64,000 nucleotides of DNA from Heterotrichella gracilis (Eukaryota; Sar; Xanthophyceae; Tribonematales; Xanthonemataceae). Location: positions 1 to 64,000 of the forward strand of contig JAULBX010002335.1 in assembly GCA_032358255.1 (NCBI GenBank), written 5' to 3'. Made by a program: the position numbers and the translations under genes. The notes under the pieces are model-generated. The model saw nothing but the letters and a program-made list of their open reading frames with translations, had not been told where the DNA came from and did not search any database. Below are positions 1 to 11,992 of this stretch, piece after piece; positions within the stretch are counted from its first letter, which is position 1, and each line of letters begins with the position of its first letter.

Positions 1-244
1 CCCCCAGGCCCTGCGCATCGCCATCACCCTCACCCTTGCCCAGATGACGGCGCACTTGCTCTTCTGGCCAGCAATGCATGACCCCCCCATCGCCCAGTTT
101 GTATCGCATATCCTGCAAAGCGCCATCGCCGGGCTGTTTCAGCTGTGGACAGCTGGCGGGTCGCCAGGTGGCGCCACGCTGGCACCTGGGAGCTCTCTGG
201 TTCAGACCCTGCTCATGGTCCAGGACAAGGCTGCTACTCAATAG
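1..244 (+). CDS. 3' terminal exon of an unidentified gene (partial)
   Basis: The window opens on a probable splice acceptor (CCCCCAG at 1-7), followed by an open frame from GCC at 8 to TAG at 242-244. It encodes about 78 residues beginning ALRIAITLTLAQM and ending QDKAATQ. The first part is amphipathic or hydrophobic and looks helical; the middle is Gly/Pro-rich. I do not recognise the family. The upstream exons lie outside the window, so product and start cannot be stated. The frame, the acceptor-like start and the absence of any competing gene support a real terminal exon, but a chance ORF is not excluded. Confidence 0.45.
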   Translation, partial: PQALRIAITLTLAQMTAHLLFWPAMHDPPIAQFVSHILQSAIAGLFQLWTAGGSPGGATLAPGSSLVQTLLMVQDKAATQ

Positions 245-1503
245 GGTTTTTAGTAGGGCTTTTGTATTTGTATTTTTTCACCCTGTTTCCATACTGTGCA
301 ACATGCAGGCTGTTTGTCAGACACCTGATGCATGCGCTGGTGGCATGCCTTAGAAAAGGATCATTCTGGCAATTGAATAATACTTTTCTGGGATGATAAT
401 AGAATTAATCATGGGATCATTGAGCCAACGTTGCAAGCCAACGTGGCAAGGCCTGTCAGCCAAAGGGAAGAGGGAGGATTGAAGTGTTACAGGCAGTATC
501 GCGGCGCATAGTTCACGTCGACGACGTATGTATCGCTCACGATGAAGAATTTTGGAAATTGGTTGCCTGGAGGTGCTGCGCAGTACTGCCTGCTGATCTG
601 AGATAATTATTTGTATCATGGTGGTAAGAAGCTGGTAGTGCCTTAATTAAGCAGCAGCCATCCAGCGAGATGCTTAAAATTGAAGAGGGAAAATTTTCTT
701 AAGAGGGCGATAAAGACATTTATTTTGTCCAGAAGTGCAATGATGTTGCCAACCCAGCCTGAGGCCTGGGCGGCCCACTGTCATTGATAGAACGAAAACC
801 CTGAACCCCTTGAAGTCTTGACCCTAGGCTAGGGTAACACAAAAATACTAGCTACTACATGCGACACAAGAAAGCCCAGCTTGTAATTGTTGCCAACACA
901 GTTGGTACCACCAGTGCTGCTTCCCACTGAAGAATGTCATTGAAGAGGGTGGAAAGACAGGGAAAATTCATAGCAATGCATCCATGAAAAAGGGTGCAGG
1001 GTAACATACTATGCACCGCGGATTGCATTGCACGGTTTGGCAAACTGCCCAAAAGGTTGCTAAGGGAAGAGAATGGCGAGGCAGGAAATTCAATAATGTA
1101 TGGCGCCATATTTTCAGCAGTTGCCATGTGTCAGCTTGAGACACATGCATCAGCTGCCACCTCAAAGAAAACAGCATTTGTGGGAAAGAGTCCGTGTGTT
1201 GCAAATTGAGAAGTTCAGGATGACTGCTGTCTTAAAACCACAGACACACAAGGCCTAAAACTAATAACTACCTCTTGTAGTGTAGCGCCCGTGCCGTATA
1301 AGAGACCTCAGGAGGCTCATATACAAACACTCTAAACCCTAGAGGCACACATACAAACCCCCTACATGTGGCCGTGCTCCCCATGTGGCAATGAATAGAA
1401 ACCCCATGACCTACTGCCCCCGGCAGGTGCGTCAGAGGCCAATCACGTGGATCGAATTTTGGTCACAGTTATACACCCTAGGGTGCACGCCCTCCCCATC
1501 TCC
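245..1503. other. Intergenic, convergent gene ends; no gene seen
   Basis: No coding exon is recognisable. From about 960 to 1230 the sequence resembles 7080-7370 (shared blocks around GATTGCATTGCAC and CACCTCAAAGAA). It is therefore the 3' flank of a duplication unit shared by VWD1 and VWD2. A CCCTA motif lies near 1340. Confidence 0.6.
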
Positions 1504-4500
1504 TCACGATTGCAGGGCCACAAACACCGCCTCACCCAGGGGTTGCTGACCTTCCCTGCTTGCGTCGCCACCCTTGAGTGCCACCAGGGAAACCCCATCC
1601 AGCAACACGCGCCGGGCGGCAACTGACTCCTTGGCAGCCAGCCCTGCAGCCGGTGCAACAGCGGGTGTAGCATACATGTTGTAGGCGAAGCTGGACCCAA
1701 AGATGCCGTCAGCCACCACGTAGTCGAGGGTGTCTCCGGTGACCACGTGTGCGCCGTTGATCACTGGCAGGGAGCGCGCGTGGCCGTGCTGCCATGTCTG
1801 GCCCAACACGCCGTGCATGTCGATGACCGGGCTGCAGAGGAGAGGGAGGCTGGGTTAGAAATCATCACTGGGAGCAGGAAATGGTCACATGCATTACAGC
1901 AAAGAAAGGGTGGCTGCCATTCTTAAACATCATAGCAGGAATAACAAAATAATGTTCTTATCCAGGATAAGGAAGACAGGACCGGCATTCAGCAGCACGC
2001 CCTTACTCAACCCTAAGCTGTCGATCCTGACAGCAGGAATCCCTAAACCCTACAGCCTAAAACCACAAACCCTAGGTGCAGCAGCATGCCCTTACTGCAT
2101 GCGGAAGGGCAAGTGCACCACAGCGGCCTGGGAGGATGCGCCTGCACAGCATAGACCCTAAGCCCTAATACCTGCATGCACCTGGTTGTGCGCTCACCCA
2201 ATTCTCTCCAGAAGCAAACGCATGGTACCACATGAACCTTAGATGATGGCATGCAGGCATAGCTTCAAATTGGTTTATATTTGACTTGCGCATTTACAAC
2301 TGCTAAATAAATGTTTTGATTTATCAGGCTGAGGGTTTCGGTTCTTTGCACGTCCTCACCTTTCGCTCTCCATGACCGACACATTCACGTCCAGGTAGTC
2401 AGTGCCCTTCTCGCTCACAATGCGGAAGCGCAGCTCGGGCATGTCCACCACCAGGGCAGCACCGCTTGCGCGGACCTCCTTGCGCACCACGATGTTGTCG
2501 CTGTACTTGCGCAGGGTCATGGGCTGGCCGGGCATGAGGTAGGCGGTCACGTCCATGTTGTTAATGTACACTGGGGAGTGGGAGAAAAGGGGGTCAGGGG
2601 AGGGGAGGGGAGGTGGGCGAGGAGAGGGCAGATGGTGATAGGGAGGAACAAGCTCTTGTGAGACTATTGCGCCGTGGAACATGTCAGCTGGGCAGCACAT
2701 CAAGGCGTTAGGGTTATGTGTAGGGTTAGGTTTTTTGTGTTGCATTTTCTGAAATGTGGTGCCAGCTGGGCAGCGCATCACTGACAACAGGAGGACATGT
2801 GGGTGTTTTGCTTACCTCCAATCTTGCCATCCCCCCTTGCCTCAATGGCGATCTGCACCTTGCCGTGCACCAGGCCAATGAGGGTCATGTAGTTGTTCAT
2901 GACCTCGGTGTTGCCCAGGTTGGAGAAGAGCGCGTTGAGCTGGTAGCGGGGCTCGGTCAGCAGGTTGAACACCTTGTCGGGCAGGCCGGGGAAGTCAAAC
3001 CAGCGGCCATCAAAGCCGTTGATGTGGGGGTCGCCAAAGCCGCCACCAGAGTTGCCGCCTCCTTTGGGGCCGGGGGCAGCGTAAGGGGGTGGTGAAGGAT
3101 TGACTGGAAGGGTGGGTGATGGGGAGCTGGTGACAATGGGCGGTGGGGAGTTGGCGACGGCGGGTGGTGGGGGGTTGACAACGGCGGGTGGTGGGGACTT
3201 GTTAACGCCACCACCGGAGGGGAGGCCTGGTGGTGGTGATGCTACAGTGGCTGGTGGTGGTGATGCTGCGGAGGCTGGTGGCGGTGATGCTGTGGTGGCT
3301 GGTGGTGGAGACTTCAAGTTGCCTCCACCACCAGAGGGGAGGCCTGGTGGTGGTGATGCTGTAACAACCACTGGCGGCGGTGACGCTGTAGTAGTGGGTG
3401 GTGGGGATGCCTTCACAAGGGGCGGCGGTGATGCTGTGACCACAACAGCGGGTGGCGGTGATGCCTTCACAGTGGGTGGTGGTGATGCGCCTGGAGGGGG
3501 TGGGCTCTCCGACTCAAGTACCACTTTCTTCCCGTCTGGCACACCGCACTTCCAGTTGGGGGCGAAGTAGCCTGGCGGCGTGAGGGGGGAGACGTAGGCG
3601 TAGTCGTGGTCGTTGATTGGTGGGCGGGGAACGGGGTAGGGGTCGGATGTGTAGATCCAGCACTCCTGCAAGCAGCGTGGGAAGGGGTGCTTGTCAGTAA
3701 CGTGTGTGATGCCAAGATGGTTGCTGTTCGCATGCAAGGGCTATGCTGCGGTTCATTGGGAGACATGTAAAGGGCAGAGAACACTCAACACTAAGGGAAC
3801 AAGCACTGTTTGAAACTAGCCATAGAAGACCAGATACGCATACATCCCCTTAAAAGTGGGCTTGGCAACAGTGCCCCAGCTACAAGCAACCTTCCAGTCC
3901 AAGAGGGGAGGGGTCGAGGAAGACAACCCAGGTACTTAGCGTGAGGTTTTCACCTTCAACACACCTTTTCGTTCTGCGCAGAGTCTTCTTGATTTCCCTT
4001 GCCTGCCGACTCGAGGTAGTTCCAGAACTTGCAGCCAGCGGTGGCGGTGCAGGTGTCGCAGCAGTCGCCCCAGTTTCCGCTGCCGTATTTTGCCTGCTTG
4101 TCTTTGCCGTCCCATGCCCACGCCAGGGTGCCCCGCTCACTGGTCTTGGAGGCACAGTGCCACCGGGCAGTGAAGTCGCAGGCGCCTGTGGAACAACAGA
4201 ACCACCACATCAGCAACCTTGTACCAAGCGTTTCAGCTCTATTTATACTCGCATTATACTCGCAACCCAGAGACCTCTAGCAATGGGGAGCCTGTTGCTC
4301 TTCCTAGTCAACTTGCACCTTTGACCAGGCATGAGTTGATGGTAACAGCTAAAGCTAGCTACCTCGTCGACGGGCAAAGAGTGCAAGGCAGTGGTGAACG
4401 ACGCCACTGGCCGCACTGAATGAGAAACAAGTGGAAGGCAACGCTCAGCATCAACTGGTCAGTTTGCACCAGTTGCTAATATGGAATCTGAAACACCGGG

Positions 4501-4616
4501 TACCCCATATGGCTAGCTACCGACTGGTGGAAGTGCGCACCTCCCGCGGAAGCCCCTTGCAGCGCAGCCGCTATCAGCACACCCAGAAGGGCAAGTGCCA
4601 TAGATACACGCGCCAT
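1504..4616 (-). CDS. VWD1: secreted apple/PAN-like, Pro-rich, root-cap/vWD-like protein
   Basis: Five exons: 4616-4541, 4185-3965, 3665-2816, 2570-2360 and 1831-1504. They total 1686 nt, in frame, 561 aa. Residues 1-24 are a signal peptide (MARVSMALALLGVL). Residues 25-100 are a Cys-rich apple/PAN-like module with the motif GDCCDTC...GCKFWNYL. A short ECWIY...NWKCG segment follows, then a long (SPPP)n hydroxyproline-type linker (about 150-300). From about 309 comes a vWD/plant root-cap-like domain (FGDPHINGFDGRWFDFPG), ending with HGVLGQTW and DTLDYVVADGIFGS. MHGVLGQTW resembles the GVLGQTY signature of plant Root_cap/LEA-like proteins. Extracellular or cell-wall location is inferred from the signal peptide, Cys pattern and SPPP repeats; the function is unknown. 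The five paralogs share the same intron positions and phases (1,0,1,2), with a phase shift at the exon 1 and 2 donors only in decayed VWD5. Confidence 0.88.
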
Positions 4617-4822
4617 GTCGTTGTTGGAGCGTGGCGTTCAAGTCAAATCGCGCGTCGTACCGATAATCGCGGGTTGCGCAATTGGGTGCGCGGCGAGGGA
4701 TCCTCAGGTCGGATGAATGACCCGCTGACCTGCAAATTGGGGGAAGATACACGTGAGACTGGGTGATCGTGACTCCAGTAACAGCTTTAGGTTTATGCAT
4801 AGGCGTTGTCAGGGTCCTTACC
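4617..4822 (-). promoter_or_regulatory. VWD1 5' UTR with an intron
   Basis: On the minus strand a donor (CAAACG|GTAAGG, exon edge 4822) and an acceptor (TTTGCAG|GTCAGC, exon edge 4729) define a probable 92-nt 5' UTR intron upstream of the ATG at 4616. VWD2 has the equivalent pair, which supports it. There is no coding potential. Confidence 0.6.
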
Positions 4823-7474
4823 GTTTGCTGCAGCGTGATGAACGGAGTTCGTTTTCGGCTTTCAAGGGAGCCACTTGCAGGATGATGAGTGGGTGCGCGT
4901 TGATCAAGCTCTCGCCTGTAAAACGGAGGTCGACGAGTTTAGAGACCGCTTTGGGCAGTGCTACAAGCAGTGGTTATGGGCAGTGCTCAACAGGGCGAAC
5001 CACACTTAGCGAACCCTCCACCCCCGCATGTGCAAGCATGCCACTACACGATAACCGTGCCCGTGCAGCCACGAGCGAACAATCGCCACCTCACTCCCAA
5101 GCACAACAGGCAACCTGACCACAGCGCAGTTAAGCCCTTGAGCTTACCGTCTAAAGCTCCGGCTGTCACTGAAACCAACTGTTGGGGCGTTCCTGTTGAT
5201 GAGCCCAGATGCACGGCAAGGGCGCTTACAAGCTGTGGTGGGTGTGACAAACAACTATCGCAAGGTTTGCTATTGATACGAGCTTGGCGTCGATCAGCTG
5301 GTGTACAAACTTTGCAGACCAGTTTGCTGCTAGACATAGGCGGTGCACAGAAACGTCTCACGGGATTACAAGTTGCCAGAAAGCCTGGTTTGGCCTCGCG
5401 CTCCACACTTGTCGTCATCTGGATGGGGAGTTACGTCAAATCGGCGGCATTCGGCGGTCGACGGCTCTCAGACGCACACAAAAAACGACAAATATACAAA
5501 CTTCCAGAGCGGATGCGTCAGCATCCACTGCTCAAAATTCGCCAAGTCGCCATGCCGGGATGAGAATACATAGCTACAGAAGGCAAAGCGACAAGGGTCA
5601 CCCGCCGCGCAGACAAGCCAGAACCACAGACACAGAGAGGCAGCCACGCCTACCTCTGGTTTGTCAGCTCTGGCTCAGTCACTGCTTAGGCTCTTTGTCG
5701 CCTGTTGAGCAGCACATCTAAGCCTGATACTGTTGGGTCAGGGTTTTGGGTGTGTGTGTGGGGAGGGTGGGGTTGGGGGTGCGGGTGTGGCAATAGCCTG
5801 ATTGCCTTCTTTCAAGGCGCTGCTGCAAATCACTTCAGCAGAGGCACGTTCTTGGAGAAAAACAGGGATCTGTAAAGACTCACCCAAAATCTTTACATGA
5901 TGTACTGCTGCCGGGCATGTAGGCATGTAGGTTGTTGGCATTGAGGAAGTAGGTTGTTGTGTGCCACCCTTGAACAGCAACCCCAGAGCCCTGAAAACAA
6001 CCCACTGTACACAAGGCGGCAAGTTTTTTTCTCTCTTGTGTGCTTGGCGCCCTCACCTGGACATGCTTCAGGTGTGACAGGGGTGCACAGGTGTGACAGG
6101 TGTGCACTGCTTCAGGTGTGCACTGTCACATTATAACCTGGCAAGGTACCTGCGCCAAAGACATTACAGCTGTGGTAGTAGGGCACAGCAAAGTTTCTGT
6201 TGAAGTCAGCTGAGGAGCCCCTTTTTTGAGAAAAGGATGTGGCATTATACGAGATAAAGGCTGCGTGGGGTGGACAAGGAGATGGCGTTGGGCCACCCTA
6301 GGCAGAGCAACTGGTTCATAACCACACCACGCCCACAGGGTGTTGCTAGAACCTGGTGACCACGGCACAACCAGGTGTGCAGCTCACATAACCTGACGCT
6401 CCGCCCTCCCACTTGTCAACCGTTTCAATTGATGGAATCATGGTGTCAACAATTCTTATTCTTATAGGCTTCTTATTATCAATCATATTTCCCCCACCCC
6501 CTCCCCTGCCCACGACCATCTACACCCCCTTGCAACTGGTTAGGCTGGGTGCAGCTCCTCCGATCGGGTAGAAGGGGCAATATCTGGCTTTCAACTTTGG
6601 TTTATTGCCTTTGAATTGAAAGGGATGCACTATTCCGAATGCATGAATGTCGGACATGCCGTCTTTGTAGTACGGGCCATGGACATGGCTGCAAGCACGT
6701 GGTAGCCTGTGACAATTTTCTCGACAATCACTAATGATCAATTCCTTTGCAAGCTTAGTGTTGTTACAAAGCAGGATTGTAATTAACACTAATTGGTTGG
6801 TGCTGGCATTCTGCTGAAGTAAAACCACCTACTTAAACCCAGCTGATATTACTAGCCTCTAGAGCCTGCTGCCAACTGTTACAGAGCTGCATCCCACTAG
6901 TGTGTAAAAAGTGGTCGCCATCATGGCAACATTAAATGTGAAGTTAAACTTTGCACTGTTTGAGAACTGGTGACTGGCGCTGATTGGGAAAATTGCACAT
7001 GCAATGCGGGTAAGGAAAACCCCCAAGGAGCATTTGAGGTGACAGGAAAAAGGGATGATAAAAAAGTTTATTTTGGTTCTCAGCGAATTGCATTGCACAG
7101 TCTAACAAGCTGTCAAAACAGGTATTGATAGCACTGGTGAGGTCTCGGGGTACTAACTATTGGTGATAGAGAGTGGCACTTCAGGAATTCAATGGTACGA
7201 TCGCATGACATATTGTATCCAATGCATCCATGTGTTTTTTAACTTGGGACACGAGGACCAGCTGCAACCTCAAAGAAAGGCGTAGTTAGGAGGCGACCTC
7301 AAAGAAGAGCAACATTTGCGGGAAGGAATCCGTGCCTTGTGCCAATTGGAAAGTTCAGGTTGAAAGCTCTCTGGAACGAAACAAACCAAGCCTAAGGCTA
7401 ACAAAACTACACAAAGCCTAAAACGTATCAATGCTGCATCATGGGCTGCCTAGCAGCCACATCTACCCAGCTGC
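4823..7474. other. Intergenic: VWD1 promoter region and VWD2 3' flank
   Basis: About 4823-5720 is the upstream region of VWD1 and is partly alignable with 10367-11060 upstream of VWD2. It holds CGGCGG-type repeats and a TTACGTCA (TGACGTAA) element near 5430-5460. About 5720-6850 appears unique to this copy and has no recognisable gene; short repeats of CAGGTGTGACAGG occur around 6070-6120. About 6850-7474 is VWD2 3' flank resembling 900-1440. Confidence 0.5.
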
Positions 7475-10165
7475 TCACGATTGCAGGGCCACAAACACCG
7501 CCTCACCCAGAGGCTTCTGACCCTCCCTGCTCACACGATCTGCCTCGGTGCCAGTGATTGCCACCAAAGAAATCCCGTCCAGCAGCACGCGACGGGCGGC
7601 AACCGACTCCTTGGCAGTATCAGCCGGTGCAGCATACATGTTGTAGACAAAGCTGGATCCAAAAATGCCGTCGGCCACCACATAGTCGAGGGTATCGCCG
7701 GTGACCACGTGTGCGCCGTTGATCACTGGCAGGGAGCGGGCGTGGCCCTGATGCCATGTCTGGCCCAGCACGCCGTGCATGTCGATGGCGGGGCTGCGCA
7801 GGGAGGAGGGAGGGGGTTAGGCAATGGCAGATTATGGCAGGCATTGGTCACATGGGTCACAGCAATGAGGTGGTGGGTGCAGCTGTGAGTAACAGCAACA
7901 TTATTGTGCCTCGATTTCCCCTTCCAAGAAAATAGTCTTAGCATGGAGACAGGATTGGCATGCAGCAGCATGCCCTCACTCAATCCTAAACCCTGACAAA
8001 TTCATCTTCTTATGAGTCATAATAAATTCATTAAACATCTTTCAGCACAATTAAATTCCAAGTTCATTTTAATTTCTCAGTGATTTCAACAAAATGTAAG
8101 TTTTTCAGCATGTCCTCACCTTTCGCTCTCCATGACTGAGACATTCACGTCCAGGTAGTCGTTGCCCTGGTCGCTCACAATGCGGAAGCGCAGCTCGGGT
8201 GTGTCCACAACCACAGCAGCACCAGTGGTGCGCACCTCCTTGCGAACCACGATGTCATCGCTGTACTTGCGCAGGGTCATGGGCTGGCCGGGCATGAGAT
8301 AGGCTGTCACGTCCATGTTGTTGATGTACACTGCGGGTGGGGGAGAGAGGATGTGGGGTCAGGGGCGGGGAATGGAGGAGATGCGTGGGAAAAGGGTGGC
8401 TTACGTGATGATGCTAGGGCACGGTGGAGGGTTTTCACATATTGGGTTGGCAATAATGGTAGCCAGACATTGGGACCACGGGTGTAGGGTTGGGGTGCCT
8501 CTGCGCCATGGACCATCAAGGTGTTCAGGGTTTGAGGTTATGTCTAGGGTTCTGGGTTTTGTGTTGAGGGTTTTCATTGGTGGGTTGCCAACTGGGGAGC
8601 GCATCGTGGATAACAGGGGGGCATGTGGTGTTGTGCTCACCTCCAATCTCGCCATCCCCCCTGGCCTCAATGGCGATCTGCACCTTGCCGTGCACAATGC
8701 CGATAAGGGTCATGTAGTTGTTCATGACCTCGGTGTTGCCCAGGTTGGAGAAGAGCGCGTTGAGCTGGTAGCGGGGCTCGGTCAGCAGGTTGAACACCTT
8801 GTCGGGCAGGCCGGGGAAGTCAAACCAGCGGCCATCAAAGCCATTGATGTGGGGGTCGCCAAAGCTGCCACCAGAGTTGCCACCTCCCTTGGGGGCGGGG
8901 GCGGAGTAAGGGGATGGCGAGGCCTTGGCTGGAGGGGGGGACTTAGAAGTGCCTCCACCGGAGGGGAGGCCTGGTGGTGGGGACTTGGTGCTGCTGCCAC
9001 CACCTGAGGGGAGGCCTGGAGGTGGGGATGCTACAGCGACGGGGGATGGTGGGGATGGGGTGGTTTCGAGGACCACTTTCTGCCCGTCTGGCACGCCGCA
9101 CTTCCAGTTGGGGGCAAAGTAGCCTGGTGGTGTGAGGGGGGAGACGTAGGCGTAGTCATGGTCGTTGATTGGTGGGCGCGGCACTGGGTAGGGGTCGGAC
9201 TTGTAGATCCAGCACTCCTGCAGTATGGAAAGGGGTACTGGTCAGTAACATGGGTGATGGCAGAGATGGTTGCTGTCCACAGGCAAGGGTTGCATTAGGG
9301 TTTGCAGACAAGTGTTGAATTAGGTTCTTAAACCCTAAACCCTAACAAATAGTTGCTATTCAAGGAAAGGTCTATGCTGAGGTTTCAGTGGATGTAAAGG
9401 GTCAAGTGGCATACGATATTTATTACAAAGGAAACAAGCACTGATTGAAAATAGCAGTGGAAGACCAGATACGTATACATTCCCTTTCCCTTGCCCCATG
9501 TACAAGCACACTTCCAGCCCAACCCCTTGCTGGCCCTGTTGGGCTGGAAGCCAATCCAGGTCGCTAGCCTTCACGTTTAACACACCTTTTCATTCTGCGC
9601 AGAGTCTTCTTTCTGCCCCTTGCCTGCCGACTCCAGGTAGTTCCAGAACTTGCAGCCAGCGGTGGCGGTGCAGGTGTCGCAGCAGTCTCCCCAGTTTCCG
9701 CTGCCGTATTCTGCCTGCTTGTCCTGGCCGTCCCAGGCCCACGCCAGGGTGCCCCGCTCACTTGTCTCGGAGGCGCAGTGCCACCGGGCAGTGAAGTCGC
9801 AGGCGCCTGTGAACAAGAAACAGCATATCAGTAACCCTGCACCAAGCGTTTCAGACTTCACTTGACTGGCAACAGTTGACACACTGCGGAGGTTCCTACC
9901 CCTACATATAAGTATATGGACTTTGACGAGGCAATAAGTACTTCAAGACGCACTGGGACCGTGCTGGAACAAAAAAAGCCACAGGCAACTTCGAGTATCA
10001 GCTGTTCAACGTGCACGTAGGTTCCACAAGGTTCTGCAACACCCATGCTAGCTACAGCCAGCCAGCTACAGGGTGGTCATAGTGCGCACCTCCCGCGGAA
10101 GCCCCTTGCAGCGCAGCCGCTAGCAGCACACCCAGAAGGGCGACTGCCATAGGTACACGCGCCAT
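7475..10165 (-). CDS. VWD2: secreted apple/PAN-like, Pro-rich, root-cap/vWD-like protein
   Basis: Five exons: 10165-10090, 9806-9586, 9217-8641, 8330-8120 and 7793-7475. They total 1404 nt, in frame, 467 aa. The order matches VWD1: signal peptide (MARVPMAVALLGVLL), apple/PAN-like module (GDCCDTCTATAGCKFWNY), ECWIY segment, a shorter (SPPP)n linker, then FGDPHINGFDGRWFDF and MHGVLGQTW. The main difference from VWD1 is contraction of the Pro-rich linker. The frame is open 28 codons upstream but without an ATG (only GTG), so the ATG at 10165 before the signal peptide is the start. All splice sites are canonical and no lesion is visible. With VWD1 it forms a same-strand tandem duplicate about 5.5-6 kb apart. 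Function unknown; secretion inferred. Confidence 0.88.
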
Positions 10166-10366
10166 GCCTCGTTGGCTCGGTGCAAGCGTGGTCTTGAAGT
10201 CGATCGAGGAGAAGGGCAAGGGTGCTGCTGGCGCTGGTTCCGAATTCACGGGCGCGCGCAGGATTCAACCACGGACCTGCGGGTCGGGGGAGGCACAGGT
10301 GAGCTCTAGTAACGCCAGAAACAGCAATGGTTTGGGCGCAAGACGAGGCGTTGTCAGGTGCGTACC
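10166..10366 (-). promoter_or_regulatory. VWD2 5' UTR with an intron
   Basis: Minus-strand donor ACACG|GTACGC (exon edge 10366) and acceptor CCCGCAG|GTCCG (exon edge 10276) give an 89-nt 5' UTR intron. It sits at the position seen in VWD1. Confidence 0.55.
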
Positions 10367-11992
10367 GTGTGCTGCTAGCGCTGCCTGGGCCGGAGCAGGG
10401 TTGAAGTCGTTTGGGCTTTCGTGGGTGCCAAGTTGGAGTGGATGCGCGGTGTGCAAGCTCTTTCACCTGCACAACGGGGAGCAAAGAGCTTAAGACAAAG
10501 AGGTGTGAGCTATGCAATGAGCAGTGGTATGAGCAGCTCTAACAAACGAGCCGCAACACAGCCAAGGAACCACCATCCCACCCGCATGTGTCAGCATGCC
10601 ACAACCCTAATCATGCTCGCCAGTTCACCCAAGGGTTGGAAAATGCGGCACATCGCCACCATATCACCCTAGTGCTGAACAAGCAGCCACAACCACCACG
10701 CAGCTCAGCACTTACCGTGTTTGGTAGCCACTGTTCTCGACTGGACAGCGTTGGTGCCTGGCAAGGTGAACACGGTGTGTTGAGTGCAGACTAGCGCCAA
10801 CAACAAATTTTGCTACGACTTACTTGCCAATGAGATGGTGACAAACTCCGCAGACTGATACTACTTCTGGAAGCCTGCTTTCTATTTACCAGTGGAAGAC
10901 GGTGCCCACGGAAAACCGCTCCAAGTCGTACAGCGCCCTGTGTTTTTGCCTCGCCTCCCACACTGAGGCGGTGTGACGTCAGTATCGGCGGTCTGCGGCT
11001 ATCGGCGGCCCACCAAACGCACGCAAATGCGAGAAGTCCTGTTCGAAGGTCATGCGACACCCTGGTGGTGCGTCACCTCTCATCCCCAAAAAACACGACA
11101 AGTTGACAGGCCGGGATAGAAAGGCAAAGCTAACATCAACAAAATCGCATTTCTGTGTAAAATGACATCATCCGGCCGCGCAGGACATTCAAAATAGCTG
11201 TAGTGCAACGAGCAAGCAACGCTCCAAGGGGTGGCCAGTACAGTCAAACCCACCACACAGTAGTGCCAGTTCTGCACTTTTCTCAGAGTAGTGCCAGTTC
11301 TGCAGATGATGGTTACCAGCCTGGTAATACCAGCCTGTGTACGTTCTACTTGTCCAAAACAAAGTAGTCACTAATAGGCAGAGCAGTCATCCTCCCTCAA
11401 AATGGTCGAGCCCGCACTTCACACAGGCCTTCGGGGTGGGTTCTCTTTCGATAAAGACCACCCGCAACACACTCGCAGCATGGCACAGCAGCCATGCCGC
11501 GGCAGCCCACCGTTTTGCACCATACCCACCCAGCAACCTAGGCGTATTGGCGCACTATGCTGGGCTTGAAAGGGGTCTGTTACAGTGCTACAGGCAGCAG
11601 CAGTTGTTTCGTTGCAGTGCATCTGCAGCGTATATATGCAACGGGTGACAGAGCATTCCCCTGAGAAGACCCTGCCATGCGCTGTGTCACTGCCCACAGA
11701 AACCAGGCACGCCCCCACTGGTCAACTAGCAAGCAAGCGTGCACGTGACCTTTGCCTGCAATGTGCGCCACCACCCGTGCCGCCTTCCCTCCCAGCCCGC
11801 ACCCCTCCCTTGTCATGCCCAAGATACCCCCTCATTAGGCCCATTGAGTCACAGCACCAGCGCCGCGCCAATGGGCCCAGGTACAGGCCCAGGGAGAGGT
11901 TGCCAATGCCACACGGCCCATAGGGATTGGTCACCACCCCCCCAGCACCAGCACCCCCCCACCCCGCCATCTGCTACCTTCACACGCCGCCC
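10367..11992. other. Intergenic: VWD2 promoter and a decayed copy of the TCERG1-like last exon
   Basis: 10367-11060 is VWD2 upstream DNA. It has repeated CGGCGG near 10984-11010 and a palindromic TGACGTCA (CRE-like) at 10974-10981. About 11060-11740 shows no gene. About 11810-11960 is a degenerate copy of the terminal coding exon of the neighbouring TCERG1-like gene: GTCATGCCCAAGATACCCCC mirrors GTCATGCTCAAGGTACTCCC at 12017. It follows the stop codon and is not thought to be coding. Confidence 0.55.

Noticed and set aside
3100-3570. Gly-rich plus-strand ORF (GGGDAV repeats)
   Set aside because: It is the complement of the (SPPP)n linker exon of VWD1, whose minus-strand reading has a full exon set, signal peptide and paralogs.
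10166-10249. Longer N-terminus for VWD2
   Set aside because: The upstream in-frame extension begins with GTG, not ATG, and would bury the signal peptide; VWD1 has no equivalent.
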